A stretch of DNA of 56,775 nucleotides from an uncultured Collinsella sp. (GTDB lineage Bacteria; Actinomycetota; Coriobacteriia; Coriobacteriales; Coriobacteriaceae), in the NCBI GenBank assembly GCA_934646865.1, contig CAKUEU010000004.1:1-56775 (forward strand), read 5' to 3'. Both the position numbers and the translations under genes were made by a program. Below the pieces are notes generated by a model that made no database searches, was not told the origin of the DNA, and saw only the letters and a program-made list of their open reading frames with translations. Positions 43,061 through 56,775 of this stretch are shown piece by piece. Positions within the stretch are counted from its first letter, which is position 1. Each line of letters begins with the position of its first letter.

Positions 43061-44197
43061 ATGCGCCTGCCCATGAATACCTCGCTTGCCACGCTCAAGC
43101 CCTCCGGCATCCGCCGAATCAACGCGCTCGCCGCCCAGCACCCAGGATGCATTGCGCTCGCGCTCGGCGAGCCCGATTTTCCCACGCCCGATGTGATTAG
43201 CGCCGAGGTGACCGCCGCACTGGGCCGCGGTGACACGCACTATCCGCCCAACAACGGTCGCCCTGCCCTGCGCGAGGCGCTATCCGCATATATGGGCGAC
43301 GCGGGCCTTTCGCTTTCGGCTGACGAGGTCATCCTCACGGACGGCGCAACCGAGGCTCTGTCGGCAACATTCATGGCCATGCTCAACCCCGGCGACGAGG
43401 TCATTATTCCCACGCCGGCCTTTGGCCTGTACGAGAGCATCGTCGTGGCCAATCACGCCAAAGCGGTCTTTTTGGATACGGAGCCTGCGCAATTTCAGAT
43501 TGACGAGGAAGCGCTTCGTGCCTGCGTGACCCCGGCGACCAAGGCTATTGTTATCTGCTCGCCCAACAATCCTACGGGCTGCATCCTCAACGCGGCATCG
43601 CTCGACGCCGTGGCGCGCGTAGCGGAGCAGGCGGGCATCTACGTAATCTGCGACGACGTCTACAACCGCTTAGTCTACGTCGACGGTTACGAGCGTTTTG
43701 CCCAGCGGCATCCGGAGCTTCGCGAGCAGACGGTCGTCATCGAGAGCTTCTCCAAGCCCTGGGCCATGACCGGCTGGCGCTTGGGTTGGCTCGCAGCCGC
43801 AGCCCCCGTCATCGCCGAGATTGCCAAGGCTCACCAATACCTAGTATCGAGCGCCGTCTCCTTCGAAATGGACGCCGCAGCCCGAGCTCTGACCGTCGAC
43901 CCAGCCCCCATGCTCAAAGTCTACCGAGCCCGTCGCAAGCGCGTGCTCGCGGCCTTGGACGCCATGGGCCTCGACGCAGTAGAGCCCGCAGGAGCCTTCT
44001 ACGCTTTCCCGAGCATCAAAAAGTTCGGCCTAACCAGCGAAGCCTTCTGCATCAAAGCCATCAAAGAGGCAAACGTAGCCCTAGTCCCGGGCGACTGCTT
44101 CGGCACCGAAGGCCACATCCGCCTAAGCTACTGCGTCTCCGACAAAGACCTAGACGAAGGCCTCCACCGCCTATCCACCTTCGTTTCAACCCTGTAG
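43061..44197 (+). CDS. PLP-dependent aminotransferase, class I/II
   Basis: This is a 378-residue fold-type I aminotransferase, aspartate/aromatic-type by motif. Visible are IALALGEPDFPTPD, YPPNNGRPALREAL (substrate loop), CSPNNPTGCIL with the PLP Asn, ICDDVYNRLVY with PLP Asp and Tyr, and the Schiff-base Lys232 in SFSKPWAMTGWRLGW. The C-terminal Arg lies in GHIRLSYC. AAAGGA precedes the ATG. Codon use changes in the last 130 codons (CTA, GTA, GCA, GAA, AAA replace the G/C-ending forms). Amino donor and acceptor cannot be assigned. Confidence 0.9.
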   Translation: MRLPMNTSLATLKPSGIRRINALAAQHPGCIALALGEPDFPTPDVISAEVTAALGRGDTHYPPNNGRPALREALSAYMGDAGLSLSADEVILTDGATEALSATFMAMLNPGDEVIIPTPAFGLYESIVVANHAKAVFLDTEPAQFQIDEEALRACVTPATKAIVICSPNNPTGCILNAASLDAVARVAEQAGIYVICDDVYNRLVYVDGYERFAQRHPELREQTVVIESFSKPWAMTGWRLGWLAAAAPVIAEIAKAHQYLVSSAVSFEMDAAARALTVDPAPMLKVYRARRKRVLAALDAMGLDAVEPAGAFYAFPSIKKFGLTSEAFCIKAIKEANVALVPGDCFGTEGHIRLSYCVSDKDLDEGLHRLSTFVSTL

Positions 44198-44257
44198 CCC
44201 AACGGGACCCAACCCATCAGCCCACCGACTTAAGGCTTATGAGTGGGGCGCGCCGCC

Positions 44258-44462
44258 CAACGGAAACCCGGACTGCCCCATAGTTGACGCAGGCACGCGC
44301 CGCCGAAGGCCAGGCGCAAGGTTTTCGTAGATTCCGCACGAGCCGAAGAGCACTTAATGTGCTCTTCGTGCGAGCCAGGACTTGACCGAGCGAAAACCTT
44401 GCGCCTGGCCTTCGGCGGAGCGTGCCGGATGGTGGAATTGTGTGCAGCCCGGTTTTCCGTTG
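44258..44462. repeat. Nested hairpin element, copy A, upstream of rplJ
   Basis: A conserved 51-nt head (44332-44382, starting TTCCGCACGAGCC and ending GTGCGAGCCAGGACT) sits on 36-nt arms (44292-44327 with 44391-44426, one mismatch). A further 19-bp outer stem (44258-44276 with 44444-44462, two mismatches) lies beyond asymmetric internal loops. In the head, GAAGAGCAC/GTGCTCTTC closes on TTAAT, with a 5-nt GAGCC bulge above CGCAC/GTGCG. The head recurs at 55332-55382. Nothing codes for protein between 44198 and 44704. Confidence 0.88.
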
Positions 44463-44488
44463 ACTGACGCCGGGGTCCCCGCCATAAT
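44460..44488 (+). promoter_or_regulatory. Promoter of rplJ-rplL
   Basis: TTGACT (44460-44465), a 17-bp spacer and CATAAT (44483-44488). The -35 box overlaps the outer end of the nested hairpin element. A long (about 210 bp) leader follows. Confidence 0.65.
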
Positions 44489-44603
44489 ACTTTCGGTTCA
44501 CGCACGAATCCGCTGCCAGAGACAGCCGGCGCAAACGGGTCTTACCCGCGAGCTTAATGGGACATCCCGCCAGCCGAGGTGGTCGAGTAGATATGTCTTC
44601 TCG

Positions 44604-44639
44604 CCCCCGTCGCTCATGCAGCGCGGGGGCTTTCTTTTT
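44604..44639 (+). terminator. L10-leader attenuator
   Basis: CCCCCGTCGCT pairs with AGCGCGGGGG around CATGC, followed by CTTTCTTTTT, 65 bp before rplJ and inside its leader. This is the usual place for autogenous control by L10-L12; a kink-turn binding site was not modelled. Confidence 0.75.
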
Positions 44640-44704
44640 GGACATGCCCCCGTCACGTCCTTGTGGCGGACCGTGCCCGGAAAGAATTCGAGGAGGTGTA
44701 ATTC

Positions 44705-45226
44705 ATGCCCCAGCAGTACAAAATCGACAAGGTTGCAGAGATCGAGTCCCGTATCGCCGAGAACGCCGGTCTGTTCGTCGTCAACTACAACGGTCTGACG
44801 GTTAAGCAGGCTCAGGAGCTGCGTCATCAGCTTCGCGAGTGCGGCGCCGAGATGAAGGTCTACAAGAACAACCTGGTCAAGATCGCTCTCAAGAACCAGG
44901 AGCAGCCCGAGCTCGACGAGATCCTCGCCGGCCCCGTCGCTTATGTGTTCTACGAGACCGAGCCGGTCGAGGCCGCTAAGGCCCTTAAGGACTTCTCCGC
45001 TAAGTCCAAGGGCGTCCTTGAGATCAAGGGCGGTATCTCCGACGGCAAGGCCGTTTCCGCTGATGACGTTAAGGCTATCGCCGAGCTGCCCACCAAGGAC
45101 CAGCTTCTCGGCCAGATCGCCGGTCTCATCTCCGGTTTCGCTCGCGACATCGCTGTCTGCGTCAACGGCGTTTCCTCTGGTCTCGCTCGTTCGATCCAGC
45201 AGGTCTCCGAGCAGAAGGCAGCCTAG
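44705..45226 (+). CDS. rplJ: 50S ribosomal protein L10
   Basis: L10 anchors the L7/L12 stalk. The 173-residue protein has the RNA-binding domain (KIDKVAEIESRIAENAGLFV, VNYNGLTVKQAQELR and MKVYKNNLVKIAL) and the C-terminal helix that carries L12 dimers (LARSIQQVSEQK). CGAGGAGG precedes the ATG. It starts the rplJ-rplL unit, here separated from rplKA by about 21.7 kb. Confidence 0.97.
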   Translation: MPQQYKIDKVAEIESRIAENAGLFVVNYNGLTVKQAQELRHQLRECGAEMKVYKNNLVKIALKNQEQPELDEILAGPVAYVFYETEPVEAAKALKDFSAKSKGVLEIKGGISDGKAVSADDVKAIAELPTKDQLLGQIAGLISGFARDIAVCVNGVSSGLARSIQQVSEQKAA

Positions 45227-45328
45227 TTGCTGTTTTCACCCGCGGCGGCAACGCCGCACCCCTGGCGCATTCGCGCCGTGTTTTAACTGATCTCCGTGCA
45301 TCCGCACGGAAACCGAAAGGACTTAGAA

Positions 45329-45706
45329 ATGGCTAAGCTTACCACCGATGAGATCATCGATGCTCTTAAGGAAATGACCCTTCTCGAGGCTTCCGAGCTC
45401 GTCAAGGCTATCGAGGACACCTTCGGCGTTTCCGCCGCTGCTCCTGCCGCTGTTGTCGCCGCTCCCGCTGCTGGCGCTGCTGAGGCCGAGGAGAAGACCG
45501 AGTTTGACGTCGTGCTCGAGGGCTTCGGCGACAACAAGATCCAGGTCATCAAGGCCGTCCGTGAGCTCACCAACCTTGGCCTGAAGGAGGCCAAGGAGGT
45601 CGTCGAGGGCGCTCCCAAGGCTGTTCTCGAGGGTGCCAAGAAGGAGGACGCCGAGGCTGCCAAGGAGAAGCTCGAGGCTGCTGGCGCTGCTGTCACCCTC
45701 AAGTAA
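45329..45706 (+). CDS. rplL: 50S ribosomal protein L7/L12
   Basis: The stalk protein that recruits translation GTPases. It has 125 residues: an N-terminal dimerisation domain ([20 protein letters not shown]), an Ala/Pro hinge and the C-terminal domain [20 protein letters not shown]. The ATG at 45329 follows GAAAGGA; an upstream ATG at 45296 adds 11 unrelated residues and is rejected. Confidence 0.98.
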   Translation: MAKLTTDEIIDALKEMTLLEASELVKAIEDTFGVSAAAPAAVVAAPAAGAAEAEEKTEFDVVLEGFGDNKIQVIKAVRELTNLGLKEAKEVVEGAPKAVLEGAKKEDAEAAKEKLEAAGAAVTLK

Positions 45707-45734
45707 TCAGGCTTTCTCGCCAGATTTCTTTGCA

Positions 45735-45768
45735 GACGGGGTTCGCATTGCGAGCCCCGTCTTTTTTT
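45735..45768 (+). terminator. rplL terminator
   Basis: GACGGGGTTCGC pairs with GCGAGCCCCGTC around ATT, followed by seven T. This ends the rplJL unit, so rpoBC are transcribed independently. The next 250 bp up to galU hold only small GC hairpins. Confidence 0.92.
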
Positions 45769-46021
45769 GTTTTTCGGTCCCTCGGCATCGGTTGCTCAAA
45801 CTGTCATGTTCTGTGATTTGCGTCGTATCGGGTGTCCTGCCGTTGGGCAATAAAATTGCACCATTCGAGCAATAATTTGCGTTGACCTGCTGAAGAATTG
45901 TCTCTGCCTTGTAGCGACATATAGTTCCAGCGGTAAGATGCTTGGGTATCGCAATTTGGTCTGCGGCTGTGTGCCGCACGCATGGGGCGCTTTTGCGCCT
46001 GCGAAAGGATCTTTGAATAAC

Positions 46022-46930
46022 ATGAAGGCAATCATCCCCGCCGCCGGTCTTGGCACGCGTTTTCTGCCTGGCACCAAGTGCACGCCTAAAGAGATGCTGC
46101 CGGTGCTCGACAAGCCGGTCATCCAGTACGTCGTCGAGGAGGCACTCGACCCCGAGGAGGTCGACGACGCCATCATCGTTACCTCTCCTGGTAAGCCCGA
46201 GCTGCTGAGCTACTTCCAGCCCGATCGCTCGCTCGAGAACCTGCTGCGCGAGCGCGGCAAGAACGCCTATGCCGATGCCGTCGCCCACGCTGGGGGTATG
46301 CCGGTCGACTTCCGTTATCAGTACGAGCCCAAGGGCCTCGGCCATGCTATCCGCTCTGCCGCCGACGCCGTGGCAGGGGAGAACTTCCTGGTTCTTCTGG
46401 GCGACTACGTTGTGCCCAATCGTGACATCTGCGACAAGATGCTCGCCGTCTCCAAGGAGCACGGTGGCGCTTCGGTTATCGCCGTCGCCGCGTGCGCTCC
46501 CGAGGAAGTCAGCCGTTACGGCGTTATCGCCGGCGACCGCGTGGGCTCGCTCGAGGGCTTCGAGAATGTTGCCGATGCCGAGCCGGGCGCTGTCTGGCGT
46601 ATCGGCGGTCTGGTTGAGAAGCCTGCCCCCGAGGCAGCTCCCTCCAACCTGTACATCGTCGGCCGTTATCTGCTGAGCCCGCTGGTCATGGACCTGCTGG
46701 CCGATCAGCAGGCCGGCAAGGGCGGCGAGATCCAGCTCACCGACGCCATGGCCCGCTCGCTCGACCGCGAGGCCATGTACGCCGTCGTCATCGACCCGCT
46801 TTCGGGCTACGACACCGGTACGCCCTCTGGCTGGATGGCCACCAACGCCCTCATGGCTGCAAGCGACCCTCGCTTCGCCGACGCCTTCTGGGACGCCATC
46901 GACGAGCGCGGCGGCTTGATGCGCAAGTAA
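46022..46930 (+). CDS. galU: UTP-glucose-1-phosphate uridylyltransferase
   Basis: GalU makes UDP-glucose for wall and capsule glycans. The 302-residue protein starts MKAIIPAAGLGTRFLPGTK and has TPKEMLPVLDKPVIQYVVEE, the LGDYVVP metal/nucleotide segment, GLVEKPAPE and the C-terminal GYDTGTPSGWM. AAAGGA lies 12 bases upstream of the ATG, rather far; a TTG at 46013 would be closer, so the exact start is uncertain by three codons. It is placed between rplL and rpoB, where it is not expected from classical synteny, with its own terminator. Confidence 0.95.
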   Translation: MKAIIPAAGLGTRFLPGTKCTPKEMLPVLDKPVIQYVVEEALDPEEVDDAIIVTSPGKPELLSYFQPDRSLENLLRERGKNAYADAVAHAGGMPVDFRYQYEPKGLGHAIRSAADAVAGENFLVLLGDYVVPNRDICDKMLAVSKEHGGASVIAVAACAPEEVSRYGVIAGDRVGSLEGFENVADAEPGAVWRIGGLVEKPAPEAAPSNLYIVGRYLLSPLVMDLLADQQAGKGGEIQLTDAMARSLDREAMYAVVIDPLSGYDTGTPSGWMATNALMAASDPRFADAFWDAIDERGGLMRK

Positions 46931-46950
46931 GCCTTCGGTCATCGACATTT

Positions 46951-46983
46951 ACGGGCGTGGACCTCGGTTCGCGCCCGTTTTTT
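46951..46983 (+). terminator. galU terminator
   Basis: ACGGGCG pairs with CGCCCGT, followed by TTTTT, 20 bp after the stop. Confidence 0.8.
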
Positions 46984-47026
46984 ATAAGAGCTGCGATTGC
47001 CGGCTCTCTGTTCACAGAAATTATAT

Positions 47027-47038
47027 GAACAGATGTTC
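47027..47038. promoter_or_regulatory. LexA/SOS-box-like palindrome
   Basis: GAACAGATGTTC is a perfect match to the Gram-positive SOS box form GAAC-N4-GTTC, with flanking T and G partly fitting the longer consensus. It lies 80-90 bp upstream of the rpoB promoter, in a stretch of AT-rich DNA, with no SOS gene nearby. Confidence 0.45.
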
Positions 47039-47116
47039 GATAAACATACATCTACCTGCGTGTTTTCTGTCGAAAAACTTTGCTACTCCAAAAACTCAAT
47101 CGCGTCAAGGCTTTTC

Positions 47117-47144
47117 TTGCCCAACGGTCGGTACCTGATAAACT
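47117..47144 (+). promoter_or_regulatory. Promoter of rpoBC
   Basis: TTGCCC (47117-47122), a 16-bp spacer and TAAACT (47139-47144), 74 bp before the rpoB start. Confidence 0.55.
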
Positions 47145-47217
47145 AATAGGTTGCGATAACTGGCGAAGCTATGCCTCGCCAACCCACCGAGCATTTCCGT
47201 GAAGGAGGAAAAACCTG

Positions 47218-50709
<3,492 letters not shown>

Positions 50710-50715
50710 TTGACT

Positions 50716-55194
<4,479 letters not shown>

Positions 55195-55223
55195 CTTCCA
55201 AGTACGTTAACCGCCCTTCCAAA

Positions 55224-55258
55224 GACCCGCTTCCCAACAGGGGGAGCGGGTCTTTTTT
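55224..55258 (+). terminator. rpoC terminator
   Basis: GACCCGCT pairs with AGCGGGTC, with TTCCCAACAGGGGG between (a further CCC/GGG pair), followed by TTTTTT. Confidence 0.9.
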
Positions 55259-55288
55259 GTTGAAGAACGTTGCCCCGACGAGCACGTT

Positions 55289-55427
55289 GGATTCCCGGGC
55301 CGGGCGACACAGGGGTTAAGTTTGTCGCGAGTTCCGCACGAGCCGGAGGCCACTTAATGTGGCCTCCGTGCGAGCCAGGACTGTAGAGCAGCAAACTTAA
55401 CCCCTGTGCCGCCCGGCCCGGGAATCC
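55289..55427. repeat. Nested hairpin element, copy B, downstream of rpoC
   Basis: The same 51-nt head as copy A (55332-55382) sits on 36-nt arms (55289-55324 with 55392-55427, one A-C mismatch) whose sequence (starting GGATTCCCGGGCC) is unrelated to copy A. Head differences from copy A are six bases that form three swapped base pairs. The orientation is the same as in copy A. Confidence 0.88.
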
Positions 55428-55457
55428 GCCCCCGCGCACAGGAGGGGATTCCTTTTT
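55421..55457 (+). terminator. Terminator sharing the last bases of copy B's right arm
   Basis: GGAATCC (55421-55427) can pair with GGATTCC (55446-55452), followed by TTTTT. It uses the same bases that otherwise close the stem of copy B, so the two structures are mutually exclusive. Confidence 0.6.
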
Positions 55458-55581
55458 GCCAATAAGGGACAGGTTTATTTTGGTAGGTTTTTCCTACTTG
55501 AATTTGAAACATTTCGTCCGGTCAAAGCGTATCTATGGTGAGGACCTCATCAAGATTCATCAGCGTCACCGGGAGGTGATT

Positions 55582-56100
55582 ATGGAAGAACAAGCTTTTA
55601 GGCAGGCGGTCGAAGATCACCGAGATGTCGTGTTTCGGATCGCATTGACGTATCTGCGCGATCGTGCCGACGCCGATGATGTCGCTCAAGACGTCTTTCT
55701 TAAGTTGCTTAAAAGCGATGGACACTTTGAAAGTTGGGAACATCTTCGCCGCTGGCTTATCCGGGTCACGATCAATGAATGTAAATCGCTCTTTCGAAAG
55801 CCATGGAGGCGTGTGGAGGATATTGAAAGTCTGGCCGATTCGCTTTCGGCGGCGCAGGATGAGACCAAGGCGGTCCTGTCAGACGTTATGCGACTTCCGG
55901 AGCGATTCCGTGTTCCCATCGTGCTCTATTACTATCTGGGCTTTTCGACCTCAGAGATTGCCGAGTTATTACATGTACCAGCCTCGACCGTTCGAACGCG
56001 TTTAGCCCGCGGCAGATCGAAACTCAAGTTCATCCTAGAGGAGGGCGACCGTGAAATCCAACCAAATAAAGCAGGCCTTCGAGTCCGTCCAAGCCGATAG
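55582..56100 (+). CDS. ECF-type RNA polymerase sigma factor
   Basis: This is a 172-residue extracytoplasmic-function sigma factor. Region 2 reads VVFRIALTYLRDRADADDVA then QDVFLKLLKSDGHF with WLIRVTINECKSLFR. Region 4 is FRVPIVLYYYLGFSTSEIAE, then LLHVPASTVRTRLARGRSKL with the recognition helix. The ATG at 55582 follows GGGAGGTGATT; an upstream in-frame extension of 42 residues is not favoured. Its last 50 bases overlap the following gene in another frame. Codon use is relaxed and more AT-rich than in rpoBC, suggesting a later acquisition. Target promoters unknown. Confidence 0.9.
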   Translation: MEEQAFRQAVEDHRDVVFRIALTYLRDRADADDVAQDVFLKLLKSDGHFESWEHLRRWLIRVTINECKSLFRKPWRRVEDIESLADSLSAAQDETKAVLSDVMRLPERFRVPIVLYYYLGFSTSEIAELLHVPASTVRTRLARGRSKLKFILEEGDREIQPNKAGLRVRPSR

Positions 56101-56775
56101 CGATCTTGCTGACCGTGTTCTTTATGCCGCTGCTGGTGAGCCGCTTCGCCGAAAGGGTCACGCGAAGCCTCTGTATGTTGCCGTGATCGGATGCCTTGCC
56201 GGAGTGCTGGCGACCGGAGGGGTCGCCTACGCCGTCGTCAATTCCAGTTATTTTGCCTCTGCCTGGGGAAACCATGGCAACGGAGAGTCCATTACCTGGA
56301 CTCAAGGTGGCTCGTCGGGGACTAAATATACCTACACCAGAGAGTTTGGTGATGGTATCGCGCCCCAAAGCTTGGAGGGTTCAGTACAGAAGGTCAATCT
56401 GTCCGTCGAGGGCAACGGCTATACACTCGACATTCATGATATGGCTATCGATAAAAACGGTTGCGGTGCCGTGACGTTTACGTTGTCCAATCCAAATGGT
56501 GTTAACTACTACAAGCCGGCAGCAGAGACTGGCGAACTTGTTCTCTATGGTGAAGAAGAAGGGGGAGTCAGTACGCCCGATATGAACTTCGGCGAGGAAT
56601 GGGCTGACACGCGCTGCACAATCGATAAGGACACATCAAGCGATACTGTCATTAATGGCACGATGTACTTTGCTTCTATGGATCGCGAGCGAGGTTTTCA
56701 ACATGCGGTCACCTGGAATATCCAGTGGACCGAGGGCGAAGGTGAGGATGCGAAACTGTTCGAAGCATCGACGCC
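56051..56775 (+). CDS. Membrane protein, probable anti-sigma partner, 3' truncated
   Basis: The frame starts at GTG 56051 inside the sigma gene (50-base overlap) with GAGGGCG nearby, and stays open to the window edge (at least 241 residues). It has about 40 cytoplasmic residues (KSNQIKQAFESVQADSDLAD, then RVLYAAAGEPLRRKG), one membrane segment (YVAVIGCLAGVLATGGVAYA) and a large extracytoplasmic part with Trp/Gly-rich segments. This layout, with overlap to an ECF sigma, fits a single-pass anti-sigma factor of the DUF4179 kind. No zinc-binding HxxxCxxC motif is visible. Sensing ligand unknown. Confidence 0.78.
   Translation, partial: MKSNQIKQAFESVQADSDLADRVLYAAAGEPLRRKGHAKPLYVAVIGCLAGVLATGGVAYAVVNSSYFASAWGNHGNGESITWTQGGSSGTKYTYTREFGDGIAPQSLEGSVQKVNLSVEGNGYTLDIHDMAIDKNGCGAVTFTLSNPNGVNYYKPAAETGELVLYGEEEGGVSTPDMNFGEEWADTRCTIDKDTSSDTVINGTMYFASMDRERGFQHAVTWNIQWTEGEGEDAKLFEAST

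Overview
The window reads as a stretch of a high-GC actinobacterial chromosome of the class Coriobacteriia, most likely Collinsella (inferred from protein character, GAG/AAG-rich codon use in housekeeping genes, and gene content; no search was run). It holds 44 protein genes (the first and last cut by the window edges), five tRNA genes (two Thr, one each of Tyr, Met and Trp), a probable manganese riboswitch, several promoters and operators, about twenty terminator-like hairpins and several families of intergenic palindromes. No insertion sequence, phage gene or CRISPR array was seen.

The backbone follows the order known from Bacillus (clpC - disA - ispD - ispF - cysS - rlmB - yacP - rpmG - secE - nusG - rplK - rplA - rplJ - rplL - rpoB - rpoC), interrupted by other genes. 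From 1 to 8 kb: end of a membrane protein gene, clpC, pepD, a hipBA toxin-antitoxin pair with a symmetrical operator, and mntP behind a riboswitch. From 8.1 to 13.6 kb: disA, ispDF, cysS, rlmB and a YacP/NYN nuclease, nearly all tightly spaced. From 13.8 to 18.4 kb: tRNA-Thr, a repeat-rich strip, and a beta-glucoside cassette (PTS EIIBC, 6-phospho-beta-glucosidase, divergent RpiR regulator) framed by related repeats. From 18.6 to 23.1 kb: tRNA-Tyr/Thr/Met, tuf, rpmG, tRNA-Trp, secE, nusG, rplK, rplA.

Between rplA and rplJ, usually neighbours, lie about 21.5 kb of other genes: a metallophosphoesterase/BMP-like pair, mscS, a wall-anchored 5'-nucleotidase, an ABC transporter of the TrpXYZ type, a WYL-like regulator, asnS, crr (EIIA-Glc), an esterase, a feoA-feoB fusion with a metal-regulator-like tandem operator, a SotB-like exporter, a GH13 enzyme, a UDG-superfamily glycosylase, an unknown protein and an aminotransferase. 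Then come rplJ-rplL, galU, rpoB-rpoC and an ECF sigma factor overlapping its probable anti-sigma partner.

Two observations stand out. First, RpoC has a C-terminal extension containing a helix-hairpin-helix domain that aligns without gaps to the alpha-subunit C-terminal domain, including the residues that bind UP elements. Second, two copies of an intergenic nested hairpin flank the rplJ-rpoC block. They share a 51-nt head whose only differences are three compensatory base-pair swaps, while their 36-bp stems are unrelated in sequence. Both deserve genome-wide follow-up.
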